Under the pieces are notes generated by a model, which saw nothing but the letters and a program-made list of their open reading frames with translations, was not told the origin of the DNA and made no database searches. The translations under genes and the position numbers were made by a program. Positions 55,968 through 64,000 of a stretch of DNA of 64,000 nt are shown here, piece by piece. Position 1 is the first letter of the stretch. Every line of letters begins with the position of its first letter. Source of the stretch: Alteromonas sp. BMJM2 (lineage in GTDB: Bacteria > Pseudomonadota > Gammaproteobacteria > Enterobacterales > Alteromonadaceae); assembly GCF_027257845.1 (NCBI RefSeq), contig NZ_JAPVOT010000017.1:1-64000 (forward strand). The letters are read 5' to 3'.

Positions 55968-56504
55968 ATGAGTATTGATACACTGCATTCAAAAACGGTT
56001 TACAAAAATAAATGGCTTACTGTTCGAGAAGATAAAATAAGACGAGCTAGTGGTAAAGAAGGCATTTACGGCGTGGTAGAAAAGCCTGACTTTGCGATAA
56101 TTATTCCTCTAGACGATGACCACGTTTATTTGGTGGAGCAGTATCGATACACCATTGGCAAACGACAAATAGAGTTTCCTCAAGGTGCATGGGAAGACAA
56201 CCCCGGTGCGTCACCATTAACACTTGCTGCCGGGGAGTTAAGAGAAGAAACGGGGCTTCGAGCTGGTAAAATGGAGTACATCGGCTTTCAATACCTCGCC
56301 TATGGTTTCTGTAATCAGGGGTATCACATTTTTTTAGCCTCTGAGTTGAGCCAAGGAGAGCAAGAGCTCGATATTGAGGAAGAAGACCTTAAAGTACTCA
56401 AAATGCCCATCAAAGAATTCAAAAACAAAATCATAGCCGGAGAAATTCAAGATGCCTCTAGCTGTAATGCATTCGGCTTGGCCACTTTAAAAGGTTTTAT
56501 TTAA
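55968..56504 (+). CDS. Nudix hydrolase, ADP-ribose pyrophosphatase-like
   Basis: A 178-residue Nudix protein. The Nudix helix reads AAGELREETGLRAG (about residues 86-99) with the three metal-binding Glu; the first Arg of the usual RE pair is Gly here. EQYRYTIGKRQIEFPQG is the NudF/ADP-ribose pyrophosphatase type of upstream strand, so ADP-ribose or a similar nucleoside diphosphate sugar is the likely substrate. Cytoplasmic and monocistronic. Confidence 0.85.
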   Translation: MSIDTLHSKTVYKNKWLTVREDKIRRASGKEGIYGVVEKPDFAIIIPLDDDHVYLVEQYRYTIGKRQIEFPQGAWEDNPGASPLTLAAGELREETGLRAGKMEYIGFQYLAYGFCNQGYHIFLASELSQGEQELDIEEEDLKVLKMPIKEFKNKIIAGEIQDASSCNAFGLATLKGFI

Positions 56505-56662
56505 TTCACAACATGCGGATCACGCCTGTGGGAAACATGGCTGCGGATTGTTTCTCGTAATCGCTCTCGCATTTGCAGAAGTGAGGTAAAAAGTAAATAA
56601 ACTCCTCCTGTTACTCTTGGAAACAAATTCAGTATTGCTTTTTATTAACTATTTTTAATAAT

Positions 56663-57079
56663 ATGGCTAAAAGCGAATTGTTTAGTGAATCAATCATGAA
56701 CGGCGAAGGCATATTTACCATTACACAATGGAATGAAGAGGTAATAAAAGAGAAGTGCGCAAAGGTGAAAACTGTGCACGCCAGCGTTGTTCAAGCCTAC
56801 GAAGGTGATATGAAGGGAGAAGGTCACGTTGAGTTCATCATGAGTTACAAAAGCGGTCTTAGTGCATGTTTTGTTGGCTTTGAAGAGTTTATCGGTGTGA
56901 TTGACGGGCGACGAGGCACCGTTACGTTTAAACACGATGGTTCGTTTGAAGACGGCGTTGCACGCAGCGCGTTTACCGTTGTAGCGGGAACTGCGACTGG
57001 GGAGCTTTCCTACGTGAATCTTTCTGGGCACTTCACCTCGGCTGAGCCTGGTAAAGCGAACTATTCATTTACTGAGTGA
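56663..57079 (+). CDS. DUF3224 domain protein
   Basis: A 138-residue protein of the DUF3224 type, a small lipocalin-like beta-barrel: EGIFTITQWNEE, GDMKGEGHVEFIMSY, FVGFEEFIGVIDGRRGTV, FKHDGSFEDG and a closing LSGHFTSAE. No signal peptide. Function unknown in the family. An internal ATG (residue 12) could also be the start. Confidence 0.8.
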   Translation: MAKSELFSESIMNGEGIFTITQWNEEVIKEKCAKVKTVHASVVQAYEGDMKGEGHVEFIMSYKSGLSACFVGFEEFIGVIDGRRGTVTFKHDGSFEDGVARSAFTVVAGTATGELSYVNLSGHFTSAEPGKANYSFTE

Positions 57080-57109
57080 GGCATTTACTGTTTTTATATT
57101 ACGCATAAA

Positions 57110-57134
57110 AAACGGCGCCCACACAGCGCCGTTT
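57110..57134. terminator. Bidirectional terminator between DUF3224 and ibpA
   Basis: AAACGGCGC pairs with GCGCCGTTT around a 7-base loop; an A-run precedes it (57107-57112), so it ends ibpA on the minus strand, and less well the plus-strand gene. Confidence 0.8.
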
Positions 57135-57163
57135 AAAACAGGGAAACACACAATATTAAAAGA

Positions 57164-57607
57164 CTAGTTCTCTATAAGCTTCGAACCAATTTCAATCGTT
57201 CGTGGTTTCTTCGCATCAGGAATGACTCGCTCCATATCGATATGTAGAAGGCCATTTTCCATATCAGCAGCCAACACTTTTACATGGTCACCTAATTGGA
57301 ATTTTCGTTCAAAGTTGCGTTCAGAAATACCCTTGTGAAGATATTTTCGCTCGCTCTTCTCATTACTGTCGGCTTTTTTGTTGCCGATAATGGTGAGCGT
57401 GTTTTCCTCAACTTGAATAGACACATCGTCTTTACTAAAGCCAGCAATGGCCATAGTAACGCGGTACTTATCGTCGCTTAGCAACTCAATGTTGTAAGGC
57501 GGGTAAGTATTTTGTTTTTCAGAGCGCGCTGCGGCGTCTACAAGTGATGCAAGGTGGTCTGAACCAATGAATGAACGGTATAGTGGAGATAGATCGATAT
57601 TACGCAT
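57164..57607 (-). CDS. ibpA: Small heat-shock protein IbpA (Hsp20)
   Basis: A 147-residue alpha-crystallin-type chaperone that holds unfolded proteins for DnaK-DnaJ-GrpE. MRNIDLSPLYRSFIG matches the E. coli IbpA opening, the crystallin core spans about 35-125 (YNIELLSDDKYRVTMAIAGF, KYLHKGISERNFERKFQLGD, ENGLLHIDM) and an IEI motif follows. Two earlier starts in frame (57613, 57631) are ruled out by the family start and by AAGGA placed 7 bases before the ATG at 57607. A sigma-32 promoter and a thermometer-like leader precede it. Confidence 0.93.
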   Translation of the reverse strand: MRNIDLSPLYRSFIGSDHLASLVDAAARSEKQNTYPPYNIELLSDDKYRVTMAIAGFSKDDVSIQVEENTLTIIGNKKADSNEKSERKYLHKGISERNFERKFQLGDHVKVLAADMENGLLHIDMERVIPDAKKPRTIEIGSKLIEN

Positions 57608-57610
57608 AGT

Positions 57611-57635
57611 CATATCCTTAAAATAAAGCAATATG
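57611..57635 (-). promoter_or_regulatory. ROSE-like RNA thermometer of ibpA
   Basis: In the mRNA, CAUAUUGCUU pairs with AAGGAUAUG around a UAUUUU loop, covering the Shine-Dalgarno. The UUGCU opposite AGGA is the conserved core of ROSE elements, in which heat melts the helix and opens translation. The 85-90-nt leader back to the promoter has the length of known ROSE leaders. Confidence 0.75.
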
Positions 57636-57701
57636 TTAAAAAATGATGCCCCGACATGCGGCGGCAGTATTGTCGACCTGACCTTTCAGCGCCGACATAT
57701 C

Positions 57702-57731
57702 ATATATGGGATTAGCCAAATGCTTTTCAAG
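57702..57731 (-). promoter_or_regulatory. Sigma-32 promoter of ibpA
   Basis: On the minus strand CTTGAAAA (57731-57724) and CCCATATAT (57710-57702) with 15 bp between CTTGAA and CCCAT, a strong heat-shock promoter about 95 bp before the start. Confidence 0.8.
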
Positions 57732-57850
57732 AAAAAAAGTGAATTTATTTTAAAGAAAAGTTGAAAAAGTTTCTAACTTACTGATTTTAATTCGATAAAT
57801 TTTAATTTTTTTCTGGTCTTTTGCTGGGTGGTGTTGTGTACGCTGCTAGC

Positions 57851-57946
57851 GAGCTTTTATACGAGCTTTTATACGAGCTTTTATACGAGCTTTTATACGA
57901 GCTTTTATACGAGCTTTTATACGAGCTTTTATACGAGCTTTTATAT
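57851..57946 (+). repeat. 12-bp tandem repeat, eight copies
   Basis: GAGCTTTTATAC is repeated seven times without change and an eighth time ending in T. The number of copies is a multiple of three codons per unit so all frames stay open, but no start, ribosome site or family supports a protein here. It lies 257 bp before ackA in the 595-bp ibpA-ackA gap (57608-58202), the rest of which is A+T-rich leader sequence. Confidence 0.95.
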
Positions 57947-58202
57947 GCGCTCTCATGCAAGCATTCTCATATACGCGCTCTGCCAACACCTTCATTCACG
58001 CTTCATTCTCACAAACTTTGATGCTCTTTTTAGTCGTAAGTAAAGTACATAAATCGCTGAGTGTTTGAATGAATTTGTTTATCAAAATGAATGGTTTGTG
58101 ACACATCTTATAAAACATTTAGCAAACCATTAACCAACGTCGTTGATTATAAATGCTACAATTCCAACACACTCACCGTTTAACCTTTATACGAATAAAT
58201 TC

Positions 58203-59384
58203 ATGAAAAAAGAAGTTGTTGTTTTAAATTGTGGCAGTTCTTCCGTTAAATTCGCCATTATTGATGCTAATACTGGCGAAGCTGGTTTATCCGGTTTAGC
58301 AGAAAGCTTGGGTAACCTTGATGCGAGCATCACTTACAAATTAAATGGCAATAAAACGTCGTTCTCATTAAGTGCCAACGCAGGTCATACCGAGGCGCTC
58401 AATGCTATTTCAACAATCATTGAAGATACAGGGGTTAAACCTGTTGCGGTGGGGCACCGCGTGGTACATGGTGGTGAAAAATTTAAGCAGGCTGCATTGG
58501 TTAACGATGAGGTATTAGCGGCAGTTAAAGACTACGCCAGTATGGCGCCGCTTCATAATTTAGCCAACGCAAAAGGTGTTGTTACTGCGCAAAAAGCGTA
58601 CCCTCACTTACCTCATGTATGCGTATTCGATACCTCGTTTTTTCAAACTATGCCGCAGAAAGCGTTTATCTATGCGCTACCCATGGACCTCTACAGAGAG
58701 CATGGAATACGTCGATACGGTTTTCACGGCACCAGTCATAAATTTATTCTCGACAGCACGGCATCGCTTCTGAATAAGCCGGTTGAAGAGACAAGTGTTA
58801 TCAGCGCTCACTTAGGAAACGGTTGCAGCGTAGCAGCAATTGAAAAAGGCCAAGCCGTTGATACAAGCATGGGCTTTATTCCTCTAGAGGGTTTAGTGAT
58901 GGGCACCCGATGTGGCGATTTAGATCCGAGCCTTCCGGGTACGCTTCAGAAAAAATTAGGTAAAACCGCCGATGAAATTAGCGATTTATTAAATAAGCAG
59001 TCTGGATTGTTAGGCATCTCGGAACTCAGTAACGATTGTAGAACGTTGGAAGAAGAAGCAGAAAAGGGCCATGAAGGGGCAAAACTTGCTATCGAAATAT
59101 TCTGCTATCGTTTAGCGAAATATATTGCGGGTTACCTTATTGCAGTGCCTTCCTTAGATGCCATTGTGTTCACTGGCGGTATTGGTGAAAATTCGTCACT
59201 TATTCGAGAAACCACGATGGGTTACTTCGCGCACATGGGCGTTGCAATTGACCCACAAAAGAATCTCGACGCACGGTTTGGCAAGGGAGGCGAGATAACT
59301 GCTCCCTCATCACAAAAGACCGTTTTCGTTGTACCCACTAATGAAGAGTGGGTGATTGCCGCTGAAGCGGCAACGTTCGCTTAA
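58203..59384 (+). CDS. ackA: Acetate kinase
   Basis: A 393-residue acetate kinase, converting acetate and ATP to acetyl phosphate or the reverse. VVLNCGSSSVKFAI (residues 5-18), FHGTSHKF, the SVISAHLGNGCS phosphate loop and GTRCGDLDPSL are present. The frame extends 20 codons upstream, but the family start MKKEVVVLNCGSS points to the ATG at 58203, which lacks a clear Shine-Dalgarno. Paired with pta, 48 bp downstream; together they link acetyl-CoA and acetate. Confidence 0.96.
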   Translation: MKKEVVVLNCGSSSVKFAIIDANTGEAGLSGLAESLGNLDASITYKLNGNKTSFSLSANAGHTEALNAISTIIEDTGVKPVAVGHRVVHGGEKFKQAALVNDEVLAAVKDYASMAPLHNLANAKGVVTAQKAYPHLPHVCVFDTSFFQTMPQKAFIYALPMDLYREHGIRRYGFHGTSHKFILDSTASLLNKPVEETSVISAHLGNGCSVAAIEKGQAVDTSMGFIPLEGLVMGTRCGDLDPSLPGTLQKKLGKTADEISDLLNKQSGLLGISELSNDCRTLEEEAEKGHEGAKLAIEIFCYRLAKYIAGYLIAVPSLDAIVFTGGIGENSSLIRETTMGYFAHMGVAIDPQKNLDARFGKGGEITAPSSQKTVFVVPTNEEWVIAAEAATFA

Positions 59385-59420
59385 AAATGCCTTAAAAATG
59401 CCTTAAAAATGCCTTAAAAA
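59381..59420 (+). repeat. 11-bp tandem repeat across the ackA stop
   Basis: TTAAAAATGCC is repeated exactly three times (59381, 59392, 59403) with a partial fourth copy. The first copy contains the ackA stop codon and the array fills most of the ackA-pta gap, ending 12 bp before the pta start region with its AGGAG. Confidence 0.92.
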
Positions 59421-59432
59421 GCAGGAGAAATT

Positions 59433-61574
59433 ATGTCTCGTAAAATTATGCTGATCCCAGTTGGTTCAAGCGTTGGGCTTACAACAGTCAGCATGGGTCT
59501 TGTTCGCGCTATTGAAGAGCAGGGCATTAAGCTCAACTTTTTTAAACCTGTTGCACAGCCACGCCGCGGTGACAAAGGTGAAGAGCGTTCAACCGCTATT
59601 ATCGCCCATCACGCTAGCGTAACGCCGATTACCCCATTTACGCTCGACTATGTCGAGCGAATGATCAGTAACGATAATACCGACGAATTGTTGGAAGACA
59701 TTATTGAGCGCTTTGAAAACAACAGCGAACAAGATGCCGTCACGGTTATTGAAGGGTTGGTAACGACCAGGCACCACCCTTACGCAGAGCGATTGAACTT
59801 AGAAATTAGTCGCGCACTAGATGCCGATATTGTGTTTGTGGCGGTTCCCGGTAACGACGATACCGTTGATATTAACCACAGACTAGAAATTGTGGTGGAT
59901 ACCTACGGCGGGCATAAAAGTCAGAAGGTAGTAGGGTGTATTTTTAACAAAGTTAATGCACCGTTTGATGAGCACGGTCGTTTACGTGCAGATATTGGCG
60001 TTGTCGATAAGCCAGAGCACGATGAAGCTCGCTCAAGTGCGCTGAAAAATTTGCCCATTTTCAAAAAAGGGTTAAGCCTACTAGGAAACGTAGATTGGAG
60101 TGCTGAGTTGGTGTCTCCCCGCGCGATTGATATTGCCAAGCATTTAAATGCCACCTCTCTCAATGAGGGCGACATGGCTAAGCGCCGACTCAGTAGCGTG
60201 ACGTTTTGTGGTCGAGAAATTCACAACATGACTCATGCGCTAAAGCCTGGCGCGCTATTGGTGCTCTCTGGCGATAGAAGCGATGTGTTTGTGTCGTGTT
60301 GTCTTGCTGCACTTAATGGCACAAAGCTGGGCGCGTTGTTACTTACCGGCGGCTATGAGCCCGATGAGAACATAGCGGCTTTATGTAGCCAAGCCATGGA
60401 AACGGGGTTGCCGATAATGTTAGTTAATACTAACACATGGCAAACTGCCCAGAACTTGCACGCGTTTAATCAAGAAGTGCCGGTAGACGACAGTCAGCGT
60501 ATTGAAAAAGTGATGGTGCATACCGCTGAAAGTTTAGATGCAGAATGGGTAACGTCGCTTACCGATAAAGTATCGCGGCAGCGTAAGCTGTCACCGTCGG
60601 CATTTAGGTATTATCTCACTCACCGTGCAAGACAGGTTAATAAGCGAATAGTGCTGCCAGAAGGTAATGAGCCTCGTACCGTTGTTGCGGCCTCAATTTG
60701 TGCGAGCCGAGGTTTGGCGAGACCCGTATTATTAGGAGATGAGACCGAAATTCGACGTATTGCAGAGCAGCAGGGCGTGGTGTTAAGCGATGGCGTTGAG
60801 ATTTTATCGCCTGAGCAGGTTCGCGGTGAATACGTAGAAGGCCTTGTGGCACTTCGCGGGCACAAAGGCGTTACTGACGTGGTGGCCAACGAATTACTTC
60901 AAGACAATGTGACGCTTGGCACTATGATGCTTCAGCAAGACCATGTTGACGGGCTTGTTTCAGGGGCTGTTAACACTACCGCTAATACTATTCGCCCTGC
61001 GCTGCAGTTAATTAAAACGGCGGAAAATGCCTCGCTAGTGTCGTCGGTATTTTTTATGCTGCTGCCCGACCAGGTATTGGTTTACGGTGATTGCGCCATT
61101 AACCCCGATCCTAATGCACAGCAGTTGGCAGATATAGCAATACAGTCTGCAACATCGGCGCAAATGTTTGGTATTGAGCCAAGAGTGGCGATGATAAGCT
61201 ACAGCACCGGCACATCTGGTGCTGGAAGCGATGTAGAAAAAGTGCGTGAAGCAACGGCTATTGCCCAATCGATGAGACCAGATCTTCTTATCGACGGCCC
61301 ACTTCAGTACGACGCGGCGGCCATTGAAAGCGTTGGTAAAAGTAAAGCGCCAAATAGCCCGGTAGCAGGTAAAGCAAATGTATTTGTATTCCCCGATTTA
61401 AATACGGGTAATACCACGTACAAAGCGGTTCAGCGAAGCTTTGATTTGGTATGTATTGGGCCAATGCTACAAGGCATGCGTAAGCCGGTGAACGACCTAA
61501 GTCGCGGTGCGTTAGTCGATGACATTGTATTTACTATTGCATTAACGGCTATTCAGGCGGAAGGCAACAGCTAA
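59433..61574 (+). CDS. pta: Phosphate acetyltransferase
   Basis: A 713-residue Pta of the long type: an N-terminal P-loop-like domain ([20 protein letters not shown]), a DRTGG domain (about 220-340) and the catalytic C-terminal half (about 390-710) with [46 protein letters not shown] and [16 protein letters not shown]. It converts acetyl-CoA and phosphate to acetyl phosphate. CAGGAGAAATT before the ATG is a good ribosome site. Second gene of ackA-pta. Confidence 0.97.
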   Translation: MSRKIMLIPVGSSVGLTTVSMGLVRAIEEQGIKLNFFKPVAQPRRGDKGEERSTAIIAHHASVTPITPFTLDYVERMISNDNTDELLEDIIERFENNSEQDAVTVIEGLVTTRHHPYAERLNLEISRALDADIVFVAVPGNDDTVDINHRLEIVVDTYGGHKSQKVVGCIFNKVNAPFDEHGRLRADIGVVDKPEHDEARSSALKNLPIFKKGLSLLGNVDWSAELVSPRAIDIAKHLNATSLNEGDMAKRRLSSVTFCGREIHNMTHALKPGALLVLSGDRSDVFVSCCLAALNGTKLGALLLTGGYEPDENIAALCSQAMETGLPIMLVNTNTWQTAQNLHAFNQEVPVDDSQRIEKVMVHTAESLDAEWVTSLTDKVSRQRKLSPSAFRYYLTHRARQVNKRIVLPEGNEPRTVVAASICASRGLARPVLLGDETEIRRIAEQQGVVLSDGVEILSPEQVRGEYVEGLVALRGHKGVTDVVANELLQDNVTLGTMMLQQDHVDGLVSGAVNTTANTIRPALQLIKTAENASLVSSVFFMLLPDQVLVYGDCAINPDPNAQQLADIAIQSATSAQMFGIEPRVAMISYSTGTSGAGSDVEKVREATAIAQSMRPDLLIDGPLQYDAAAIESVGKSKAPNSPVAGKANVFVFPDLNTGNTTYKAVQRSFDLVCIGPMLQGMRKPVNDLSRGALVDDIVFTIALTAIQAEGNS

Positions 61575-61621
61575 TGTAATGCTCATGTAACAGCTTAGAG
61601 AATATGTGTAGATGACAAGCT

Positions 61622-61670
61622 TAGAGCACATGTTTAGAGCACATGTTTTGAGCACTACCCTTGAGCATGA
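61622..61670 (+). repeat. 13-bp tandem repeat after pta
   Basis: TTAGAGCACATGT occurs twice in tandem (61622-61647), then TTTGAGCACTACC and CTTGAGCATG as decayed copies. Confidence 0.8.
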
Positions 61671-61689
61671 AACAAAACGGTAAATCTTG

Positions 61690-61724
61690 ATAAGGGCCAT
61701 TACCCGAAAGGTAATGGCCCTTAT
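61690..61724. terminator. Strong hairpin between convergent genes
   Basis: ATAAGGGCCATTACC and GGTAATGGCCCTTAT form a perfect 15-bp stem with a CGAAA loop. It lies between pta and the convergent HTH gene and probably ends both, though the T-run is short. Confidence 0.82.
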
Positions 61725-61740
61725 TGTAATTGTTGAAAGG

Positions 61741-62067
61741 CTATCGCATTACGTATGTGAAATAAGATACAAGAACACCACTGACTACACCGCAAATATA
61801 CACTGCAAGGTTTTTCCTAATAAATAGTAGATGACTCTTTTTGTTTTCAACTTCGAAGTCATTCTCTTGCGGAAGTATTTCGATAATCTCAATCCTATTA
61901 ACCTCAAGTACAGATGCAAGGCTGGATACTGTCTCATTTGATGCCTGCCCATAGCGCTCAACTCGCTGAACAGTGCGTAAACTAACACCGCACATGTCGG
62001 CTAAATGTTGCTGTGTCCATCCGTTAATAGTTCTTTTTTGTTTAATAAAGGCGGCATTAACTTCCAT
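61741..62067 (-). CDS. Membrane-anchored HTH (Xre-type) regulator
   Basis: A 108-residue protein: helix-turn-helix of the Cro/C1 type in residues 5-62 (WTQQHLADMCGVSLRTVQRV), a short linker and one C-terminal membrane segment (NLAVYICGVVSGVLVSYFTY, about 85-105). It could bind DNA while held at the inner membrane. It follows the next gene by 7 bp, so the two form an operon; both end in a membrane helix. Confidence 0.82.
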   Translation of the reverse strand: MEVNAAFIKQKRTINGWTQQHLADMCGVSLRTVQRVERYGQASNETVSSLASVLEVNRIEIIEILPQENDFEVENKKSHLLFIRKNLAVYICGVVSGVLVSYFTYVMR

Positions 62068-62074
62068 GAATCAC

Positions 62075-62506
62075 CTAAAGAATAAATGAGGTTGTAATAA
62101 AGTAGCCAATTACACCACCTAACAAGCATCCCAATATGGACTCTTTAACCATAGTGCTAGGACTCTTTTGGCTAGACTCCCATGTTCTTGCGTTAAAGTA
62201 GGCAGTTGAAAAGTGAATGCCATCTCTTATCAATGTGCAGCGAATTCGACCCGATAGGAAGCTTTCAGTAAATAGCTCTACTTCGTAGTTAATTCCACAT
62301 TCTGAAAAAGCCAATGTTGATTTGCGTTTCAGTGACTTTAAGCTTCCTTCCTTTGCGATAATTTTTTCATTGAAATAAAAGGTCCTCTCATTGGTAAGAG
62401 AACTAATTTGCACATGCAAATGAATACTTTCGTCACCCATAAAAAAATTTAGACCGTCTTTATACGAGTAGCTGACTTTTTTAAATTTTGAATTTTGTAT
62501 TTCCAT
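62075..62506 (-). CDS. Hypothetical protein with C-terminal membrane segment
   Basis: A 143-residue protein, beta-rich in residues 5-110 (FKKVSYSYKDGLNFFMGDES, FYFNEKIIAKEGS, GINYEVELFTES, GRIRCTLIRDG) with a C-terminal hydrophobic segment (ILGCLLGGVIGYFITTSFIL). No signal peptide, so it is tail-anchored with the body probably in the cytoplasm. First gene of a two-gene operon with the membrane-anchored HTH protein, which suggests a sensor or inhibitor partner. I do not recognise a family. Confidence 0.72.
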   Translation of the reverse strand: MEIQNSKFKKVSYSYKDGLNFFMGDESIHLHVQISSLTNERTFYFNEKIIAKEGSLKSLKRKSTLAFSECGINYEVELFTESFLSGRIRCTLIRDGIHFSTAYFNARTWESSQKSPSTMVKESILGCLLGGVIGYFITTSFIL

Positions 62507-62980
62507 CTTTAATCCTTGCTCAAAAGCTTGGTAACCCGCGATTATTTATCGCTTAAATCTTGTAGAGCCATTGTAGGAAACATGAAAGAAAAAGCATTTA
62601 ATCATTGTGGCAGTATAGCGACATTGGTATGTCACTCATATGACTGTTTAATAAAAACAATAGCTTAGGCCTCATGAAATGAAGTGATAGCTGTTTCTTA
62701 TATATACACTAGTGCAGCATATCATGAGTTCTACTTTGTTAAAGACGCAAAAAATTAGTCCAAAATTATCTATTCCGTTTTAAATGAAATTCTATAATGT
62801 TGCTTTATTAGCCAATAATTTTACTGCTGGTTGAGGCATGTTTTACGATCAATTGGATCACAACGCGATTTAGAAAAGTGAGCCGTTTATAAAAAGCGAA
62901 ACTGCGCTAGCTAAAGTGCATGCTTAAGATATAATGCGCTCCTTGTTGAACCCTTCGATAAACAGCGTGAGTTAGCCACT
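62507..62980. other. Intergenic region between divergent genes
   Basis: 474 bp, strongly A+T-rich. A TATAAT (62931-62936) about 45 bp before the iadA start is a probable -10. No RNA gene, repeat or gene fragment was recognised. Confidence 0.45.
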
Positions 62981-64000
62981 GTGATTACCGTTATCAAAAA
63001 CGCGAATGTGTTTGCTCCACAGGCATTGGGAATTAACCATCTTGTGTGTGCAGGCAGAAAAATCATATTTATAGGTAAAACCTTACCCGCGATGGAACTC
63101 CCTCACGAAGTCATTGATGCTGACGGCGCAATGCTCACACCAGGATTTATCGACGGTCACACTCATTTAACAGGTGGTGGTGGAGAAGCTGGCTTTTCCA
63201 CACGGGTTCCGCCTGTACCGCTGAGTAAATTTACACGGGCAGGAGTTACCACTGCAGTTGGGTTACTCGGTACCGATGATATTACCCGCAGCACTGAGTC
63301 TTTAGTTGCTCAAGTATACGCGTTGCGAGAAGAAGGGTTTTCTGCGTATTGTTATACTGGAGGCTATCATTTACCGCCAACAACGCTTACGGGCTCGGTG
63401 CAAACCGATATCGTATTTATAGAGCCTGTAGTTGGTGTTGGGGAACTGGCGATTAGCGATCATCGCTCTAGTCAGCCCACGCTAAACGAGCTACTTAAAA
63501 TAGCTTCCCAGGCCCATGTTGCACGACTTATGACTGGCAAAGCAGGTATGCTGCATTTGCATTTAGGCGACGGTGAACGCGGCTTAGGCTTAATTCGCGA
63601 AGCCCTGTCACAAGCAGAAATTCCGCCGCGTACGTATAATCCAACACACATCAATCGCCAAAAGTTTTTGTTTGAAGAAGCATGCGATTTAGCCAAAAAA
63701 GGGTGTTGGGTAGATGTAACGGCGTTTGAGTCTGGCGATGTAGGCTACGACCCTGCAGATGCATTGTTGCGTTACATGCAGCAAGACTTACCACAAGATA
63801 AATTAACTATCAGTTCAGACGGCGGTGGGTGTCTACCCGATTTTCACGCCGATGGTAGTTTAGCGAAAATGGATTTTGCTGATTCACAATCTATGACTAA
63901 TGTTTTTTACGAGCTTATTGATAATGGGGAAGAGGTGTCTCAATTTTTGCCATTTTTTACCCAAAACGTTGCTCAGCTAATGAATTTTCACAATAAGGGG
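62981..64000 (+). CDS. iadA: Isoaspartyl dipeptidase IadA (cut by window end)
   Basis: 340 codons of a metal-dependent amidohydrolase (peptidase M38), running past the window end; the family has about 390 residues. It removes isoaspartyl residues by cutting beta-aspartyl dipeptides. Metal-site motifs are present: GFIDGHTHL (His-x-His), the carboxylated Lys in MTGKAGM, HLHLGD, THINR and the Asp in SSDGGG; GGGGEAGFSTR is the family substrate loop. The start is GTG at 62981, just after an in-frame TAG; no strong Shine-Dalgarno is seen, so an internal start cannot be excluded. Confidence 0.9.
   Translation, partial: MITVIKNANVFAPQALGINHLVCAGRKIIFIGKTLPAMELPHEVIDADGAMLTPGFIDGHTHLTGGGGEAGFSTRVPPVPLSKFTRAGVTTAVGLLGTDDITRSTESLVAQVYALREEGFSAYCYTGGYHLPPTTLTGSVQTDIVFIEPVVGVGELAISDHRSSQPTLNELLKIASQAHVARLMTGKAGMLHLHLGDGERGLGLIREALSQAEIPPRTYNPTHINRQKFLFEEACDLAKKGCWVDVTAFESGDVGYDPADALLRYMQQDLPQDKLTISSDGGGCLPDFHADGSLAKMDFADSQSMTNVFYELIDNGEEVSQFLPFFTQNVAQLMNFHNKG

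Noticed and set aside
57821..58043. Open frames over the 12-bp repeat coding Glu-Leu-Leu-Tyr or Ser-Phe-Tyr-Thr repeats
   Set aside because: A repeat of four codons without stops opens every frame it touches; there is no ribosome site, family or natural sequence outside the repeat.
61741..62506. Reading the tail-anchored pair as a toxin-antitoxin system
   Set aside because: The HTH plus membrane helix could suggest it, but neither protein resembles a known toxin family, and the order and sizes give no further support.

Overview
The window looks like a chromosomal segment of a marine gammaproteobacterium of the Alteromonadales, most likely Alteromonas. The evidence is the gene set and its close similarity to known gammaproteobacterial proteins (grpE-dnaK-dnaJ, dapB-carA-carB-greA, nadK/recN/bamE, Alteromonadales-type DUF3718), an A+T-leaning composition, TonB-dependent nutrient uptake and many c-di-GMP/two-component proteins. 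No rRNA, tRNA, CRISPR array, insertion sequence or prophage was recognised.

Left edge (1-4500) is accessory DNA. Two minus-strand genes, an AAA ATPase with a TOPRIM-like C-terminus and a HEPN-type protein, are separated by a clear integron attC site (649-720). A second, weaker attC candidate (6-129) follows the HEPN gene. No integrase gene is next to them, so this looks like a small cassette cluster lacking an integrase (or the edge of a larger array). A parDE-type toxin-antitoxin pair with a palindromic operator and a broken fatty-acid hydroxylase gene follow.

4600-15100 is mostly core: a small Rho-N protein, a membrane GGDEF cyclase, a maltose O-acetyltransferase-like enzyme, a repetitive lipoprotein, DUF445, tpm, bamE, recN (with a LexA-type box), dps and nadK. 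15180-22538 is a coherent polyhydroxybutyrate/3-hydroxybutyrate utilisation cluster: TonB receptor, GntP-type permease, periplasmic MetX-like esterase, PHB depolymerase and 3-hydroxybutyrate dehydrogenase. A LuxR-type regulator resembling CrbR/ErdR lies beside it. A matching SLC5-domain hybrid kinase (CrbS/MxtR-like) lies at 28945-32562. With a propionyl/acetyl-CoA synthetase-like enzyme (44354) and ackA-pta (58203-61574), these form a short-chain acyl/acetate switch spread over the window.

33063-37073 is the heat-shock block grpE-dnaK-dnaJ with sigma-32-like promoters. 37548-44046 holds small periplasmic proteins (DUF3718, cytochrome c', EF-hand) and a very large CheB-CheR-PAS-kinase-receiver fusion with a separate CheB. 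46381-53579 carries cytochrome b, dapB, carAB (with a probable leader attenuator and a UUG start) and greA. 53874-61574 holds a NIT-domain chemoreceptor, a Nudix hydrolase, DUF3224, ibpA with a sigma-32 promoter and a ROSE-like RNA thermometer, then ackA-pta. The right end has an operon of two small proteins each with a C-terminal membrane segment, and an iadA gene cut by the window edge.

Two themes cut across the genes. One is a 263-bp structured repeat with imperfect terminal inverted repeats (32640-32902), of which a truncated copy (6598-6685) supplies the stop codon of a neighbouring gene. The other is a set of short tandem repeats of 11-15 bp period, several decayed, that sit just upstream of or across the 5' ends of genes (tpm, the TonB receptor, the CrbR-like regulator, ackA, pta).
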